This document shows positions 27,640 through 41,220 of a stretch of DNA of 64,000 nucleotides, piece by piece. This DNA is from Cruorifilaria tuberocauda (lineage: Eukaryota > Nematoda > Chromadorea > Rhabditida > Onchocercidae), in assembly GCA_013365365.1 (NCBI GenBank), contig JABVXU010000093.1:62001-126000 (forward strand), in the 5' to 3' direction. The position numbers and the translations under genes were made by a program. Each line of letters opens with the position of its first letter. Positions within the stretch are counted from its first letter, which is position 1. Under the pieces are notes generated by a model. It was not told the DNA's origin. It did not search any database and worked only from the letters and a program-made list of their open reading frames with translations.

Positions 27640-27801
27640 GTTGCTTCTAGATGAGCTAGAGGAGCTGTTAATTAGCATGGATATTGGTTATAAAACTTCT
27701 AAGCTAATTATTGATAAGCTTGCAAGTATTAAATTTAATAAAGAAGTTGAACATAAAGTTGTAACTCATCAACTAATGAATGAAATAGAAGATATATTAA
27801 A
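27640..27801 (+). pseudogene. Fragment of bacterial ftsY (signal recognition particle receptor), probable Wolbachia insertion
   Basis: An uninterrupted frame of about 52 codons reads LDELEELLISMDIGYKTSKL, then IIDKLASIKFNKEV and LMNEIEDILK. This is the helical N domain of FtsY, the SRP receptor GTPase, and the wording is of the Rickettsiales type. Nematode SRP-receptor alpha does not look like this. After ILK the similarity stops: the GTPase domain (GVNGSGKTTT type motif) is missing. An upstream TAG in the same frame and the lack of a start show it is only a fragment. Base use (AT-rich, Lys/Ile-rich) fits Wolbachia. It abuts the hsp70 pseudogene exactly where that loses homology. I infer a nuclear Wolbachia transfer; identity with a given strain was not tested. 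Confidence 0.75.
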
Positions 27802-30800
27802 AGTTTTAACTGTGATAAAATCAAGATCACAATTTACTTCATTAAAAGTAATACACTTTGGAACTCGATGCGGTTAAAAAATGAAGCATGTTAGGATAAA
27901 TGAAAATAATATCAAAAAGTATCTGGCACACATCTAAGATACCTTGTTGAGCCATCTAGATCCGTTTATTTTCTCTTTTCCCATCATTCATTTGACAATG
28001 ATAATTATCTGGTTAAAGGATATTTTTTACATCGACTATTAGATAATCTTCATCTTGCCATGAATGATGATATCAACAGATTTTACTTGCTTATTATCTC
28101 TCACAATCTCTCTTCAGTATCTTGATGATAAAGCAACATTTTAAACAAACAATGAAAGTCTGCAATGCAGTATTTAACAATACGTCCGAGATTTCCCGGA
28201 AGCAATGAATTGTGTAGCTCTTATGAGAACTCATAAAATGACATTATCGAATGAAGAGCTTGACCTTTAACTCCTCATATCTTCTACCCCTCTCACATAC
28301 GTCGTGATAATTCGTGAACAAACGTCTATCCGATTTGCGGATTATAAAATTGTGCTTGCAAAGATATTTCAAAGAAATTATATAAGAAGATAAAAATTTG
28401 TTGAGAAGTTCGCTAATATATGGTATACTTACGGAAAAGAAAGTAATATATTACTTTACTGATATTCCACGATTCAAGTCAAAATGAGACACTATTACCC
28501 CCATTTAAATTTTATTTTTAACTGCTTCTTCTCATCAAGACTTGTAATATAATTTTAAAAAGTTAAAAGCTGCAAATTTAATAAATTGTTTGCAATTTGA
28601 TGACAGCTTATAAATGGAATTTCTCGAGCTACAATAATATTGATTCTCTGCATATTTAAGAACTTGAAAATTCGTAGTTTAAAAAAAATCGTCATCTGAA
28701 AGAATTCTCAAGATTTATGATATGGAAAGAATTCGTATTTGTTTATAATGTAACAGTGATTTTGGTAGTCATTCAGGTTGTCAACCTTATGATATGATAT
28801 CACTTACTTAAACTCTCAAATTGGCTTTTGTAGGCAATCGTTTTCAAAATGATTGTAACGAAAGTTAACATTTCCACTTTCATACTTGGTATAGATGCTT
28901 ATCTTAAAGTTCACAAAGACTTATTTAATTCAATAGTGCATTTTACCAAAAAATGAAGATCAATTGTAACTCACTGTATACTTTATTTTTTCTTCCTGTC
29001 CGCTGAATATCCTAAATGTAAAGCAATTCTTGAATTGAATGCGAACAAAGAAAATAAATAACAATACCAAAGCAGGGAGATCCATTTCAGGTCGATAGGA
29101 TGAAATCATACTGAAAATTATTACAGGAAAAGCATGCACAACCACAATGAACCAACATAACATTGTATATGCTTATTTCAGTCTCTGTTCCTATTTATAT
29201 ATTGCTCTCTAAATTCATCATAGATAACTGATAATAGTGATAGTGTGAATAGGATTCATTATCATGAAAGATTGATGAAAAGTATAGAAATTGAAGGAAA
29301 ATTTTGTTGTAAGAGTTATTTTTGATTGAAAATTGCCAACGTTTTCCTTTATGGGTAACTTTCCTCTTTTCATATTGTTGTCGGCAATTTTTTTTCTGTT
29401 TGAAGAAAAGACATTCTACAGAAGAAAAAAAATTCGGGTTTCGTCCTTGGGATTTGTTGAATCATTGGAGCGAACTGACAACTCAAACAACAACAGAAAG
29501 ATTAATCCAATGAAAGTGATGCAATGTCATTTCTACGTTCCTTTTTGTCATGAAACTTTTAAATTTTATTGAACCACCTGTAACTGTAAATCAACGAAAC
29601 TGTCAAGTTTACTTTCGTTGTTCTCCTTTTATTCCAAGGAATTAAAAAAATTTCCATTTTTCTGCACCGTTTCAAGATGAAGTTCCATTTTTGCGCTTTT
29701 TGAACTGTTCTGTCTACATTAGTAAAGCAATGTTGTTGAATAAAGCAATATGAGACTATAACAAAAATTTTTTAAAAAGTGGGAAATTGCACACTGATAT
29801 AACAAAAGCCACTAAATGATGCTAACATTTCATTGAGAAGAAGTAGAAAAATGAGTGTTAAAATACAAATCAAACTGCAGAACATTACGTTACATGTTCC
29901 GTTGTAAACTAAAGAATTAAATTTAATTAAATATAATATTTTATATTTGCAAAGTGAATCATTACAATTTTTGGAATTCATTGGGTAATACGCAAATTAA
30001 GCAGCTATTATCTATCAGCAAAATTAATAGCAATCCTGAAAATTATCATTTGTGGAGGTGAACCTGGAAGCTAATCTTCTGTGTAAATAAACTTTATTAC
30101 AAACCTTTTGCGCCCTCATTTTTGAGATTATTTTAACAACAGTTTTTCATACTGATGATAATAAGATGTCGAATTAGACTTATAAAATAACTGGAGAGCG
30201 AAAATTATCGAGGTTCTGCGATGATGAATTAAGATGTGCGTAGTGCATACTTTGTAGTGCTCTTGAGAAATTCAACAAGTTCTACTTTTTCAATTTTCAC
30301 GAAAATCTATCCTTGCGTAAGTTTTCCCATGTGGATTGAGTATTATCAGCATCTGGAGCGCTCACCACCGGAAATATTTCGTACTGCGTCCACGCAGCGG
30401 TTCGAAGGTCATCTTTGCAAGTGACATTTCTCTTTTACTTTCCATCTATGCAAAGTTGCCTCTGTTAACAGCTAGAGAAAGGACATCTGTTATGAATGAG
30501 AAATGCACCACTCCCAATGGTCACCTATTTGAGATCCGTCCCAGCTTACCCGCGTATCAGTGTTCGGAATCAGTCTACCTTGTGAAACAAAATTTTTTTT
30601 CACTTCACATTCACTTCAAATATTGTTTGTAGTAATAGATAGGTAAAGAATTAAACTACGATATGTTATCATTCCTTATCAATTCCAATAAGCCGATTAA
30701 ATGCAGAGATTAATGTCATTTCATTCTTCAGGTGATTTTTTAAGAAAAATTATTACACCATAAACAATAAAGCCATTATAATTGTTACTAATTAGTTGAT

Positions 30801-31829
30801 TATTTCATTTTAAATGCTTCGATCATTATTTTGTGACAGCCGCGCTGTGACTCATTTTGCAAATCTGCTTCGCTAGAGTAATTTTTTGTTAAAATTATAC
30901 GATTTCAATTTTCATCCTTCACTAATTTAAAGTGGTCTCCACTGACACGTCATTTGGGTTCGTTGATGCTCATGCGATTAGATTACATCTGGACGTCAGA
31001 ATGGACATCTGTCTATCTGTCGCCAATCGTCGATCACACCCTGTCGTACTTTCCTCATTCAGAAAAAAACATAAATATGCCATTTTGTCTATTAACTTAT
31101 GAAAGCAAGATTTGTGTTCCAATATCAGAAAGTTTGTTTGGCTCACTCTTTTTTTCATTCTTTTCTGCTTTTAACAAGAAATTAAATCGAAAAATTATAA
31201 TCAATTAATGTTTTATTTATCACTTTATATATTGAACATAATTAAGGAGAAGTAAGATTACAAAAAAATCTGTGAGATAAGAAAGTGAAGGTCAATTTCC
31301 AATATCAATAAAAGAATTTGTACTAGATATGATCGTTTTCTCGCAAATTACTCATCCTCAAACGGGAATTCACTTCTTTTTTTTCGAAAAATATCATTTG
31401 ATAGTAATTTGCAATTGCATCTTCGAATGATTCACTGGATATGGCCGCTTTGAGTAACTCTTAATCAATTAGTAATAACAATTTTTTATTCTGAAAACTT
31501 CTTATCCATATTTTTACACGTTAGGTTCTACAATTTCCAGTGTTTCACACTCCGTTTTAATAATTACTATTAAATTTTCAATTACAAATGATTCGTTCAC
31601 TCGAAATTTCAAATTTTTTTATTCCGTTGTCAATTCTCGTTGATATAAGGGAAGTAAAAGAAAATAAGGAAATGTGTCTTTCTCGAATGACTGTCTTCGT
31701 TAAATCGTTTAATTATCCGACTACGAATTCTCAACACCTTTTGTCAGTGAGATTTATATTTTATAATCTGTTCCGCTGTGCTTTTTATGTATTTCGATAT
31801 AAAGTGTTAATGCCAATTGAGTGTGTGGA
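27802..31829. other. Intergenic, cadherin upstream region
   Basis: About 4 kb without an assignable gene. Minus-strand 28960-29163 is open and hydrophobic (a 67-codon frame starting MLCWFIVVVHAF) but lacks partners. The segment 30330-30600 is richer in GC and open in more than one + frame; I recognise neither. The region before 31830 should hold the cadherin promoter. No RNA gene was seen. Confidence 0.5.
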
Positions 31830-34800
31830 ATGCGATATGCTCTTCAAATATCCTTCCTCTACTATCTTATCATTCCCATTCGATTATTCTCAGAACGAAA
31901 TTTCGACTTCGAAGTTCCAGAGGGTATGATTTTTTTTTTCCTTTTAGAGAATGAAATAAAAACGCAGCTTCATACAAACGCACTGATTGCTGCAGCAGTT
32001 TTCACCATTATTAGCTATTTATCTTGTCTCATAGATATGCTATCTGCATTAATAATTTTAATGGAAACCTGAGAAATGAATAATTATTAATCATATGTTA
32101 GCAGACTCAACAATAAAGCTGAAATTGAATTTGACGTTTCAACTTTTTACTTCTCGTCGCACTGCATTTTGCAGATATTCCGAAAGGCACATTAATCGGT
32201 AAAATTACATTGGAATCAAACCTCAGTTATCGACTGAATGGCCACAATCAGTTTGCATCGGTAGATCTTCAAACTGGTGAAGTTTATGTTTCTGCATCAT
32301 TGAACCGAGAGACAATATCACCCAATGGAACAATTATTTTGATTTTAATTGCCGAACCGACTTCAATTATTGCGGTTCGAATCAATGTGCTCGATATTAA
32401 TGATAACAGTCCGATGTTCCCTTCAAAATATATGGTTGGTTTAAGTTACTAGCGCATAAAACCATAAATTTATTATTTCCGCATTCAGAGAAGATCACAA
32501 TATGCCATGCGTCGCTATTAATTGAAATCTAAAGAGTAGACAAATGGCTCTTAATCATTATTTTGGTAATTTTTAATTAGCCATAATTATGAAAATTTTT
32601 AAATCGCAAAAAAAGCCATAATTATGAAAATTTTTGAATCGCAAAAAAAGCCATAATTATGAAAATTTTTGAATCGCAAAAAAATCATGGTATTGAATTA
32701 GAAAAAAACTGATCTTTTAATAGGAATTAAAAAATAATCAGTAGTCGATTCTGAGCTTTCACTCAGGAAAATCGATATATTTCAAAATTAGAAATTTTTA
32801 AAAAGCTTCAACAATGCTTATTGATTTTTCAATTTTTGCACAATTAGAACAATGAATGACTACACTTTAGTAATTATTTCATAAAATTTAGCAGCACGTT
32901 CTATCAAATATCAAATTGAATCGCTTTGACTTTCTAGCACTGTCAAAATGATTTTAATTTGGTATGTCATGAAAATTTTGCATAATTAAAGAGCAGGGAA
33001 ATGTTATGAATAAATCGCTTTCTGCAGAATAAATTTATGAATGGTAATGTAAGTTAGAGAAGGATCATTTATCGGAAGCGGTAATTATAGATTTTACTTC
33101 ATCAGCACAACTGAGATCTCTCATAATTGTTAGTATCTGAAACAGAGATAATTAGGGAGAATGAAAATGCATAAGATGACGGGTTTGACAATGGATTATT
33201 GCACAGGTGTCCAGAATTCATGAATTTATGGTGCATATTTAATTTCCATATTATTTATTTTCCGAAAGTCTGAATAGTACTGCTCTCTGAATACAACTCA
33301 GTAAAAATCAAGCCGATTTCCGCGAATATTAGGACAATCAAACTTAAAAGACTTTTTTACATTTGAGTGAAAAAACTTTTCACTGATATCCTTTCAGACA
33401 AAGTTTTCTTTTTAATTTCAACTATTTCATTTATAATTTAGAATGTTTCAATTGTCGAGTCAGCAGTTATCGGTAGCCGAATACGGTTACAGCCAGCAAA
33501 CGATCCGGATTTAGCTGAAAACGGCACAATTGCTAACTACAAGCTCGAAGTCGGTGTTTTTTGAAAAAGATTATTGAATTTCTGAAAAATTCATAAATTG
33601 AGAGGATTTTTTTCAGGATGGAGAAGGATTTTTCACATTAATACAGTCTTCAAATAGTACTGATGGAGATGTCTTACTACTAGAATTATTAGCAAATTTA
33701 GATCGTGAAATGAAAGATCTATTCATTCTCAATGTTTCTGCATATGATGGAGGCAATCCACCTCGGTTATTGTTCAGCTTTCAATTTTATGATTCTAATT
33801 TATGCGCTTATCATCACACTTTAGATTTTCTTGATTTCTGAGTAACTCAATGTGTTTGTTGATTTATTCCTCCCGAGCATTGAGGAAAATGTTTTTGTTT
33901 CATTAATAAAACATTTTCCATCCATTTCTCATTTAGTAATTTATATAGTTAGTGCAAAGATTAGATTTTTTCAGCTCAGGTTATTGCATAGTCTATGTAA
34001 ACATATTAGATGCAAATGACAATCCACCAACATTTCATCGACAACGTTACGATGTTCATCTGAATGGTTCGGTCTTATCTGATGTCACATTATTGCGGGT
34101 TGAGGCTTCCGATGCAGATGCTGGTGATAACGGTTGTATCAGCTATCATCTTACAACAAATCCTTCCCAATACTTCCGGATTGATAGCGAGACAGGTGCA
34201 ATAACTGTTCAGGTGAAGAAAATAACTTAAAAATATACAGACCGAACTGGACGTTTTATGGATAACATTTCAGTGTACGAAGAAAACCTAAGTTTGATAA
34301 ATCAATCAGATAAACTATATTTGCATATATAATGCACTAACACTAAGGAATTACATAATAATTTTCAAAAGTCTGTAATACAGCAAAAATCTTGAACAAT
34401 AATTCATTTGCTCTCCTCCGCTTCAATATCGCTTAATCCGATTTGTTTGAAGAAATTCAAAGTTCCAACCGCTCCTCTGATGTATTAAATTTTGCATATG
34501 TTTTTCCGAATCAGCAAAAGGAAATTGAATCGAAAATATAAAACAAAATTAGCTTTGCAGTATACAATACTGAATTGCTCAGAAAACGACTGTTTGCCTG
34601 ACTGCCCAGGAATTTGTGTTTTGACGGTAGAAGCAGAAGATCAAGGTGAACCAAAATTAACTGGTCGTACTTTGATTTACGTACATATCACAGATATCAA
34701 TTTGAATGATCCCGAAATTAATTTCAGGTAATTAGTCTCAAGTTTTTATTACTATTATAAAATCTCCTTAGTTCTACTTCGAATTTAGCCACATTGCAGG

Positions 34801-37800
34801 ATTTATCCCATCGGTTCGGAATTTGCATCGATAAGTTCAAAAACATCTATAGGGTCAACAGTTGCTGTGATAACAGCAAATGATCGTGATTATGGGCAAA
34901 ATGTTCGGATATCTATAACTAGTGGTAACAATGAAAATTATTTCCGATTAGAAAGTGGCAAAAATTACGCTGTTTTACGACAAAACCGACTAGTAGATAA
35001 GCCGATCGAGGAATTTTTGCTGAAATTTTGCGCGATAGATGATGGCGTGCCACCACGTTCTGTGGAGAGCGATCTAAAGGTCAATATCTTTGTAATTATT
35101 CAAACCAAAGCAAAATTTCTTCGTCTTGATGACACAAGAAAAGAGGGGACTAAAGGGATTCTTTCTTCAAAAGATTGCAAGTGAATGAGATATTAGAATT
35201 AGGAAAGCTGATTTATTCACTTTTAGGTTTATGTTGTGAAATTAAATGATACCGTTCCAGTACTTGAAGAAGAATTCATAAAAGTTAGCATTTTTGAAAA
35301 TTCACCAATTGGGTCATTTGTTGCGGCAGTTCGAACTTTTGCTGAGGAAAATTTATATTTTTCGATCATTGAAAATAACAAAAATGATGAACTTTTTTTG
35401 ATCGGCGAAAATACAGGTAAAATTTTGATTGAACTTTTCTGTTTTCCTGCTTTCTTATTGCTTGTTATGTCGCGATGATAGATAAATACAATAAAATATA
35501 AGTAAGTAAATAAATTATTATCCAATTTTTTCTCTTTTTATTTCCTCTTAAAATTCAATAAGAAATATAAAACTGATAAGCCAAGCATTAGACTTCGAGT
35601 GGTAAATATTTTGGTAAGAAAAACACTGCTTTTCTGTGTTTGTTACTAAATGAACAGCAAAATAAAAAAATGAAAAATAAAAATAGTAAGTGCGGATTAA
35701 AACACTTCAATTATCGAAGAGAGTTGATCGAAATAATTGATAGGCATCGTGACACTTTCCGAAGCATGGCCAAATCATACGAAATGGAATTATGAATTTG
35801 AAATAATAGTAAGAAAAGCAGCACCCAGCGATAAATTTTCGATCTGCACGATTGAAGTGACGATTATTGATGTGAATGATCACAAACCGCAATTTTCCTC
35901 TCCTTTTTATGAGGTTAAAGTATCAGAAGATACTCCACCACTTACCGTCATCTCCAAAGTTTTTGCAACTGATGATGTGAGATTTCTTCTGTTAGATTAA
36001 TCTGTCAAATGAAATCTTTAAGCAATAGTATTAGAAATATCGTTTAAATTATTGGAGGATTGTTACGTAGAAATTTTTTTGAAAAATCCTTTTTCAAAAA
36101 AAATTCCTTTCTCGATTTATTAATGTTAATTGATATTCAGGATCATGAAATTAATCGTGAGATTTCGTATAGCATAGAAGGTTCTTCTCAAGAACAAATA
36201 TTTATGATAAAAGAATCTTCTGGAGAAATATTATTACGTTCAAAGCTTGACCGAGAAACCAAAAAGGAACATAAAATTACTATAACAGCAACCGATCATG
36301 GCAATCCTCCGCAGAGTTCTTCAGCTCTCCTTATCATCTATGTTTTAGTCCGTTCTTTTTTCGTACCTTTCTCACATTAATCTTAATATCAAATCCCTCA
36401 AACTTTTACATGATCTTTGTTTTTTAATTATGAATTTAACCTTTCAAAAACCGATGAATACCAAATGAAGCCAATAAGATCATTAATTTTTGAAAATAAA
36501 CATAAATGAAAAGTCAAAAATTGTTGAAGCTTTAGTATAAACATCAGTATTATTAATAGACCATGTTCTAATCTATTTTCAGGATGTAAACGACAATGAT
36601 CCATATTTCGCTCAGCTTGAGTATCATGGCTACATCGTACGAGGCGATTCACCTGGTACTCATCTCCTACAGCTGAAGGCATTTGATGGCGATAGTCCAA
36701 AATTTGCTCAAATATCATACTTATTTTATTATTCTGTCCCGAGTTTTTTGGTTTTAGATCATATAACTGGAAAAATACATTTGGCCATACATGCTGATTT
36801 GCTTAATTTTGAAAGAAAAGTGGAAGTTAGTGCTTTTACTCGTTTCTTTCCTCGAGTTTTTTAATATTTAACATACCATATCGAATAGTGTAATCAGTCA
36901 GGAAATACAGAAACCATGTTTCATTAGGTTATTGTTGGAGCAAAAGACAATGGTGGTCGTAGATCGCGCAACAATGCTACTGTACATATATGGCTGCTGG
37001 ACAATATGCTACAAGTGCCCAAATTTACCACAGTGAACAATTGGTCCATTGAAATCAGCGAGAATTCATCACCAGAAAAAATCTTAGCCGTATTTTCTGT
37101 GTATCCATCACTTGTGAGTTATTTTAAAACTTGTCCTACCACTTTGATAATTATAATTAATTAATTTAAATCTCAGTAGTTAGACTTCTTGTCTATTAAA
37201 GTTCAGTTATGAGCATACATTTTTGTATGCTGAATGAATGAATTGATTGTAATATATTTGATGTGAGGAAATTTAGCATAATCCAGATTTAAAAAATTTA
37301 TTTCAATAAAGAAAATTATAGAAAAGTATTCGTTATCGTATCAATACAACTGATTTGCTAATCAATGAATTGACGGGTGAATTACGTGCTCGTCGTTCAT
37401 TTGATCGTGAAGTGGAGCCTAAAATTGGTTTCACAGTTTATGCGGATAGTGAATGGTCAACTGGGATGCACGAAGGAACATTAAACATTCTTGATGAAAA
37501 TGACAATTCCCCGATCTTTGAACTTAATGGAACAGCTCAGTTTGTTATTGATTCTCGCCGATTAGGAATTGGTGCAGAATTATTTCGATTACGATGTCAT
37601 GATCCAGACGATGGTCACAACGGTCAAATCACATACACTCTCAACAGTAGCTTTTTCGGCATTGATTCAAAGACGGGCATTATACGACTGATGAAATTTC
37701 CTAGTGGATTCAATCAGTTGCAGTTTCATGTGATGGCAACTGATGGCGGTGAGCAATCAAGACATAGTGCAATCAGAGTTGTGGTAGAAATTAAAGAAAA

Positions 37801-40800
37801 TGAAAGAGTAAGTTCTTCCGGAAACTGAATGGTATTTTCGATTTAATTTTTCTTCATCGTAAAACAATTATAATTTCATCAAATTTCTCATTATCGATTA
37901 TTGCATTATCTTTTTACTACGACTGTCAGTGGTACAGTTAGAAGCATGCTGCATTTGTTTAATTAACTAAAAGCAAATTTATACGGAATAGATAAGCTTT
38001 TCTCTGGTTAATTATGAGTTAGGCTCCCAACTTAAAATTTTCACTTGTATTTATGAATTCCGAAATTATCACGGAAATTTGTTGCTTATTAATTAATAGT
38101 GAATTGGATATTAAGGAGCAGCACCTCCATATCTTTTATACATTTTCTTCTTGTATTGGTATAAATCTTTTAATTTCACTTATCTTCATTACTCTAAGCT
38201 AGTGATAAATTCTTTGTAAGTTTTCTTAAGTTTGTAAGTTTGTAAGTTTAGTTTGAGTTAAAAGAGATGATTTTTCTTTCAGATCCATTCATTTCCCCCA
38301 ACAATTACATTATCGATACCCGAAAATATACCTTTGGGAACAATTATAACAAGTTTATCACCTAAAAATGTAACCTTACGTTTTGAATTCCGAACATTTG
38401 GAATTACGAAAAACTATCCAATTCAAATTCTTCCATCCGGTGAAGTTTTCGTTGCATCAAAGATCGATTATGAAATTATGAGTTATCTACCAATTTCTGT
38501 TACCGCTTTCAGTTTAGATATAAATTCAATTCCGAACAAACACGAATTCCTACTTCAGCTTTATGTTGAGGTAAAATTTAACTCATTAGAGTTTTTTCTC
38601 TGAATAAAATTTTCTGGATTTGATAAAAAATAGACACAAATTTCCGTTTTGAATAGCAAAGTAATTCGTTGAAATCGGAAATGCTTTAAAGTTGGAAAAT
38701 AAATCAGGCGAGAATAAGAGCTTTTCAAATAAATTGCATTTCAAACAGAAAAAATTTTCAAATATAAGTAATAGCTCATTTGCTTAAGAAAAATTCACAA
38801 TTATAGGATAGCAATGATAATTCACCGCAATGTCCCAGGAATAATAAATTCATTATTGCTGAAAATAACATTCCTGGTGCAATTGTCGGGCTTTTCAACG
38901 GAATAGACGATGACAGCGGGTCAAATGGAATATTGTTTTATGAACTAGCAGATGACAGCAAGAAAATATTCCATATTGATCAACACACTGGAATTGTGTG
39001 TTTTTCTTATTGATTAATTAATTTATTACAGTAAATTTGTCTTTTTTAGGGTCACCGTCATTTTCTATGAGAATTTAAAGAATTATAGCCTGAAATTTCA
39101 AAAATAGACTTTTATACATTTTCATTAGATTAAAGAGTTTCTGGAATTTTAATGATAAAACATCAGATTCGAGCATTACTTATGTTGGATTTCGAATCGG
39201 CTCAATTTCACAATTTAACCGTAATTGTTACGGATGGAGGATTGCTGAAAACAGTATGTATGGTAGTGATTGAAGTAGAAGATTCAAATGATAACGTACC
39301 AGACTGGGAGCAGGAATTTTATCATTTTAACACCTCGCCAAGTGCAGACGACAATTTCATCGGCAGAGTATTAGCACGAGATTTGGATTCTACACTAAAT
39401 GGTGAAGTTAAATACAAACTGAAACAGAAATGTATCCCATTTAAGGTTATTTCATCAGTTAAAACTTTAAAAAATTATTTAAATTATGCTTCCATTAGTT
39501 GTTCTTTCAATATTTGTTTCATTTTCTAATCATTTCCGATTCATATTTAACTTTATGGACTTGTGAGATTAAACCGACTCGAGTTTGAACTTGACTTTAT
39601 GACTGGCCAAATTTTGATTTCAACGTTTTCCTGATCTAAAATGCTTGCCATTTTCAGATTAATGAAAACACCGGTGATATTACACGCATTAGTCCTCTTG
39701 TATCAAATCACATTTATAATGTCACCGTGATAGCAACAGATAAAGGCATTCCTCAACTTTCTAGCGCTATATTCGTTTTCATTCATAGTGATAGAGAAAA
39801 AGATTGTACACCTAATTTTACAAGTTATCCAAATACTGACATTGAAATTGATGATAGCTTGCTTGGACAAATCATTACTCAAATACATGCTGTTGCATGC
39901 GAAGCAGAAATATTATATTCACTAAGTTATGATCATTCGACTGACCGTACTCATAGCAATGTCGAATTATTTTGGATTGATTCTATTGATGGGAGCATAT
40001 TTTTAACAAAACGTCTGGATGCATATATTGGCGAACGAATTGAATTAGTAATTAAAGCTGAAACGACATCAACTTCTAATAGTGTAACTTTTGGAGTTTT
40101 GGTAGTAAATGAAAGAAATGGTAATTCTGGCAGAGATGCAATTACAATTCATGTTCAGGTCTTAATCTTTGACTATTTATTTCTTTATCGCAACTCTTTT
40201 TGTTTATTCGATTCTCCTATGTGATATTTCTGATGGGATTTAAAATTTCTATCAAAATATTCTCAATCTTCCATCAGTTAAATATTTTCAGGAAAACAAT
40301 GATGTTGATGAATTATGTGGCAAAATTGAAACATTGGGAAAAGATTTGCAACTGTTACGCCAAATACCACCCGGAAAAGCATTTCGTCTTCAGGGACGAA
40401 ATTTAATTTGTGTAGAAGTGCTAAATCGTGAAGAAATCAGCTTTTACCGTCTAATTATTGCTGAAAGTCATAGGTTAAAGTCAAGGGTCATTTCGATTCA
40501 AGTGGATGATGAAAATGATAATTCGCCAGAATGCTTTGGACCTAAAGCAATATTGATTGGATCTGAGTCATTATTCGTGCCATGGAATTGTTCAGACAAG
40601 GATGCTGGTCTAAATGGAACAATTGGTTATAAAGTTACGAGAAGTGAAAAAATTATTTCGGAGATGACCGATAATGGTTTCACAGTTAGACCTTTCATAG
40701 GTGATCCGAAATACTTTTCGGTGTTAGTTTACGATCGAAACAGTAACAGTGGGTAAGTACATAATCATAAGAGACGTAGAATTGAGTTAAGTTGCGTAAA

Positions 40801-41220
40801 TAAATGTGACAGGTCTTCTGAATTTTTCTTTATCTATCAATTACTTTTCTTTCTAATTGTTTTTCAGTAAAAAATTATTTTAGATTTGAAAAAAACGATA
40901 AATTGAGGAGAATCACTGAACTTCATTACATTTTGATCCCAAATAATCCAAAGTTAGAAGCACCAGTCGAATTCAAGAAGCAGTATCGGCTTAATCAAAA
41001 TATTAAACCTGGCACAGTGTTTGGTACTGTGATAGCGAAAACTGGTGCTACAGTTGAATATTTTATAACTTCGTTTAAAAATGAACAGCATATGAATAGT
41101 ATGCAGTGGGCTGATATTGATCGTCAAACTGGACAGTTGCTCATTAATCAGAAACCGAATGATCATTTAGTGAATATGGAAATCACTCTTTTATCAGATA
41201 AATTCACCAAGACGATTACA
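31830..41220 (+). other. Cadherin gene, exons 1-19: signal peptide and repeats 1-15
   Basis: Exons: 31830-31923, 32175-32434, 33442-33549, 33617-33765, 33975-34212, 34561-34727, 34800-35079, 35227-35416, 35744-35976, 36141-36347, 36583-36825, 36928-37113, 37322-37807, 38283-38570, 38807-38995, 39167-39445, 39658-40158, 40292-40752, 40884-41220. Canonical calcium linkers are seen as DINDNSP, DANDNPP, DVNDHKP, DVNDNDP, DENDNSP, DSNDNSP, DSNDNVP and DENDNSP. Other linkers have lost the motif (for example TDINLNDPEINF, LLDNMLQVPKF, SDREKDCTPNF), which implies calcium-free bends in the rod. The start codon is the one that gives a signal peptide running directly into the first repeat (FDFEVPEDIPKG). 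Confidence 0.88.

Noticed and set aside
28960..29163. Hydrophobic minus-strand frame resembling a receptor fragment
   Set aside because: A single isolated hydrophobic frame in AT-rich DNA is common by chance; no neighbouring exons complete a receptor.
29322..29572. Two overlapping plus-strand open frames
   Set aside because: Phe/Lys-rich AT-driven frames without splice sites.
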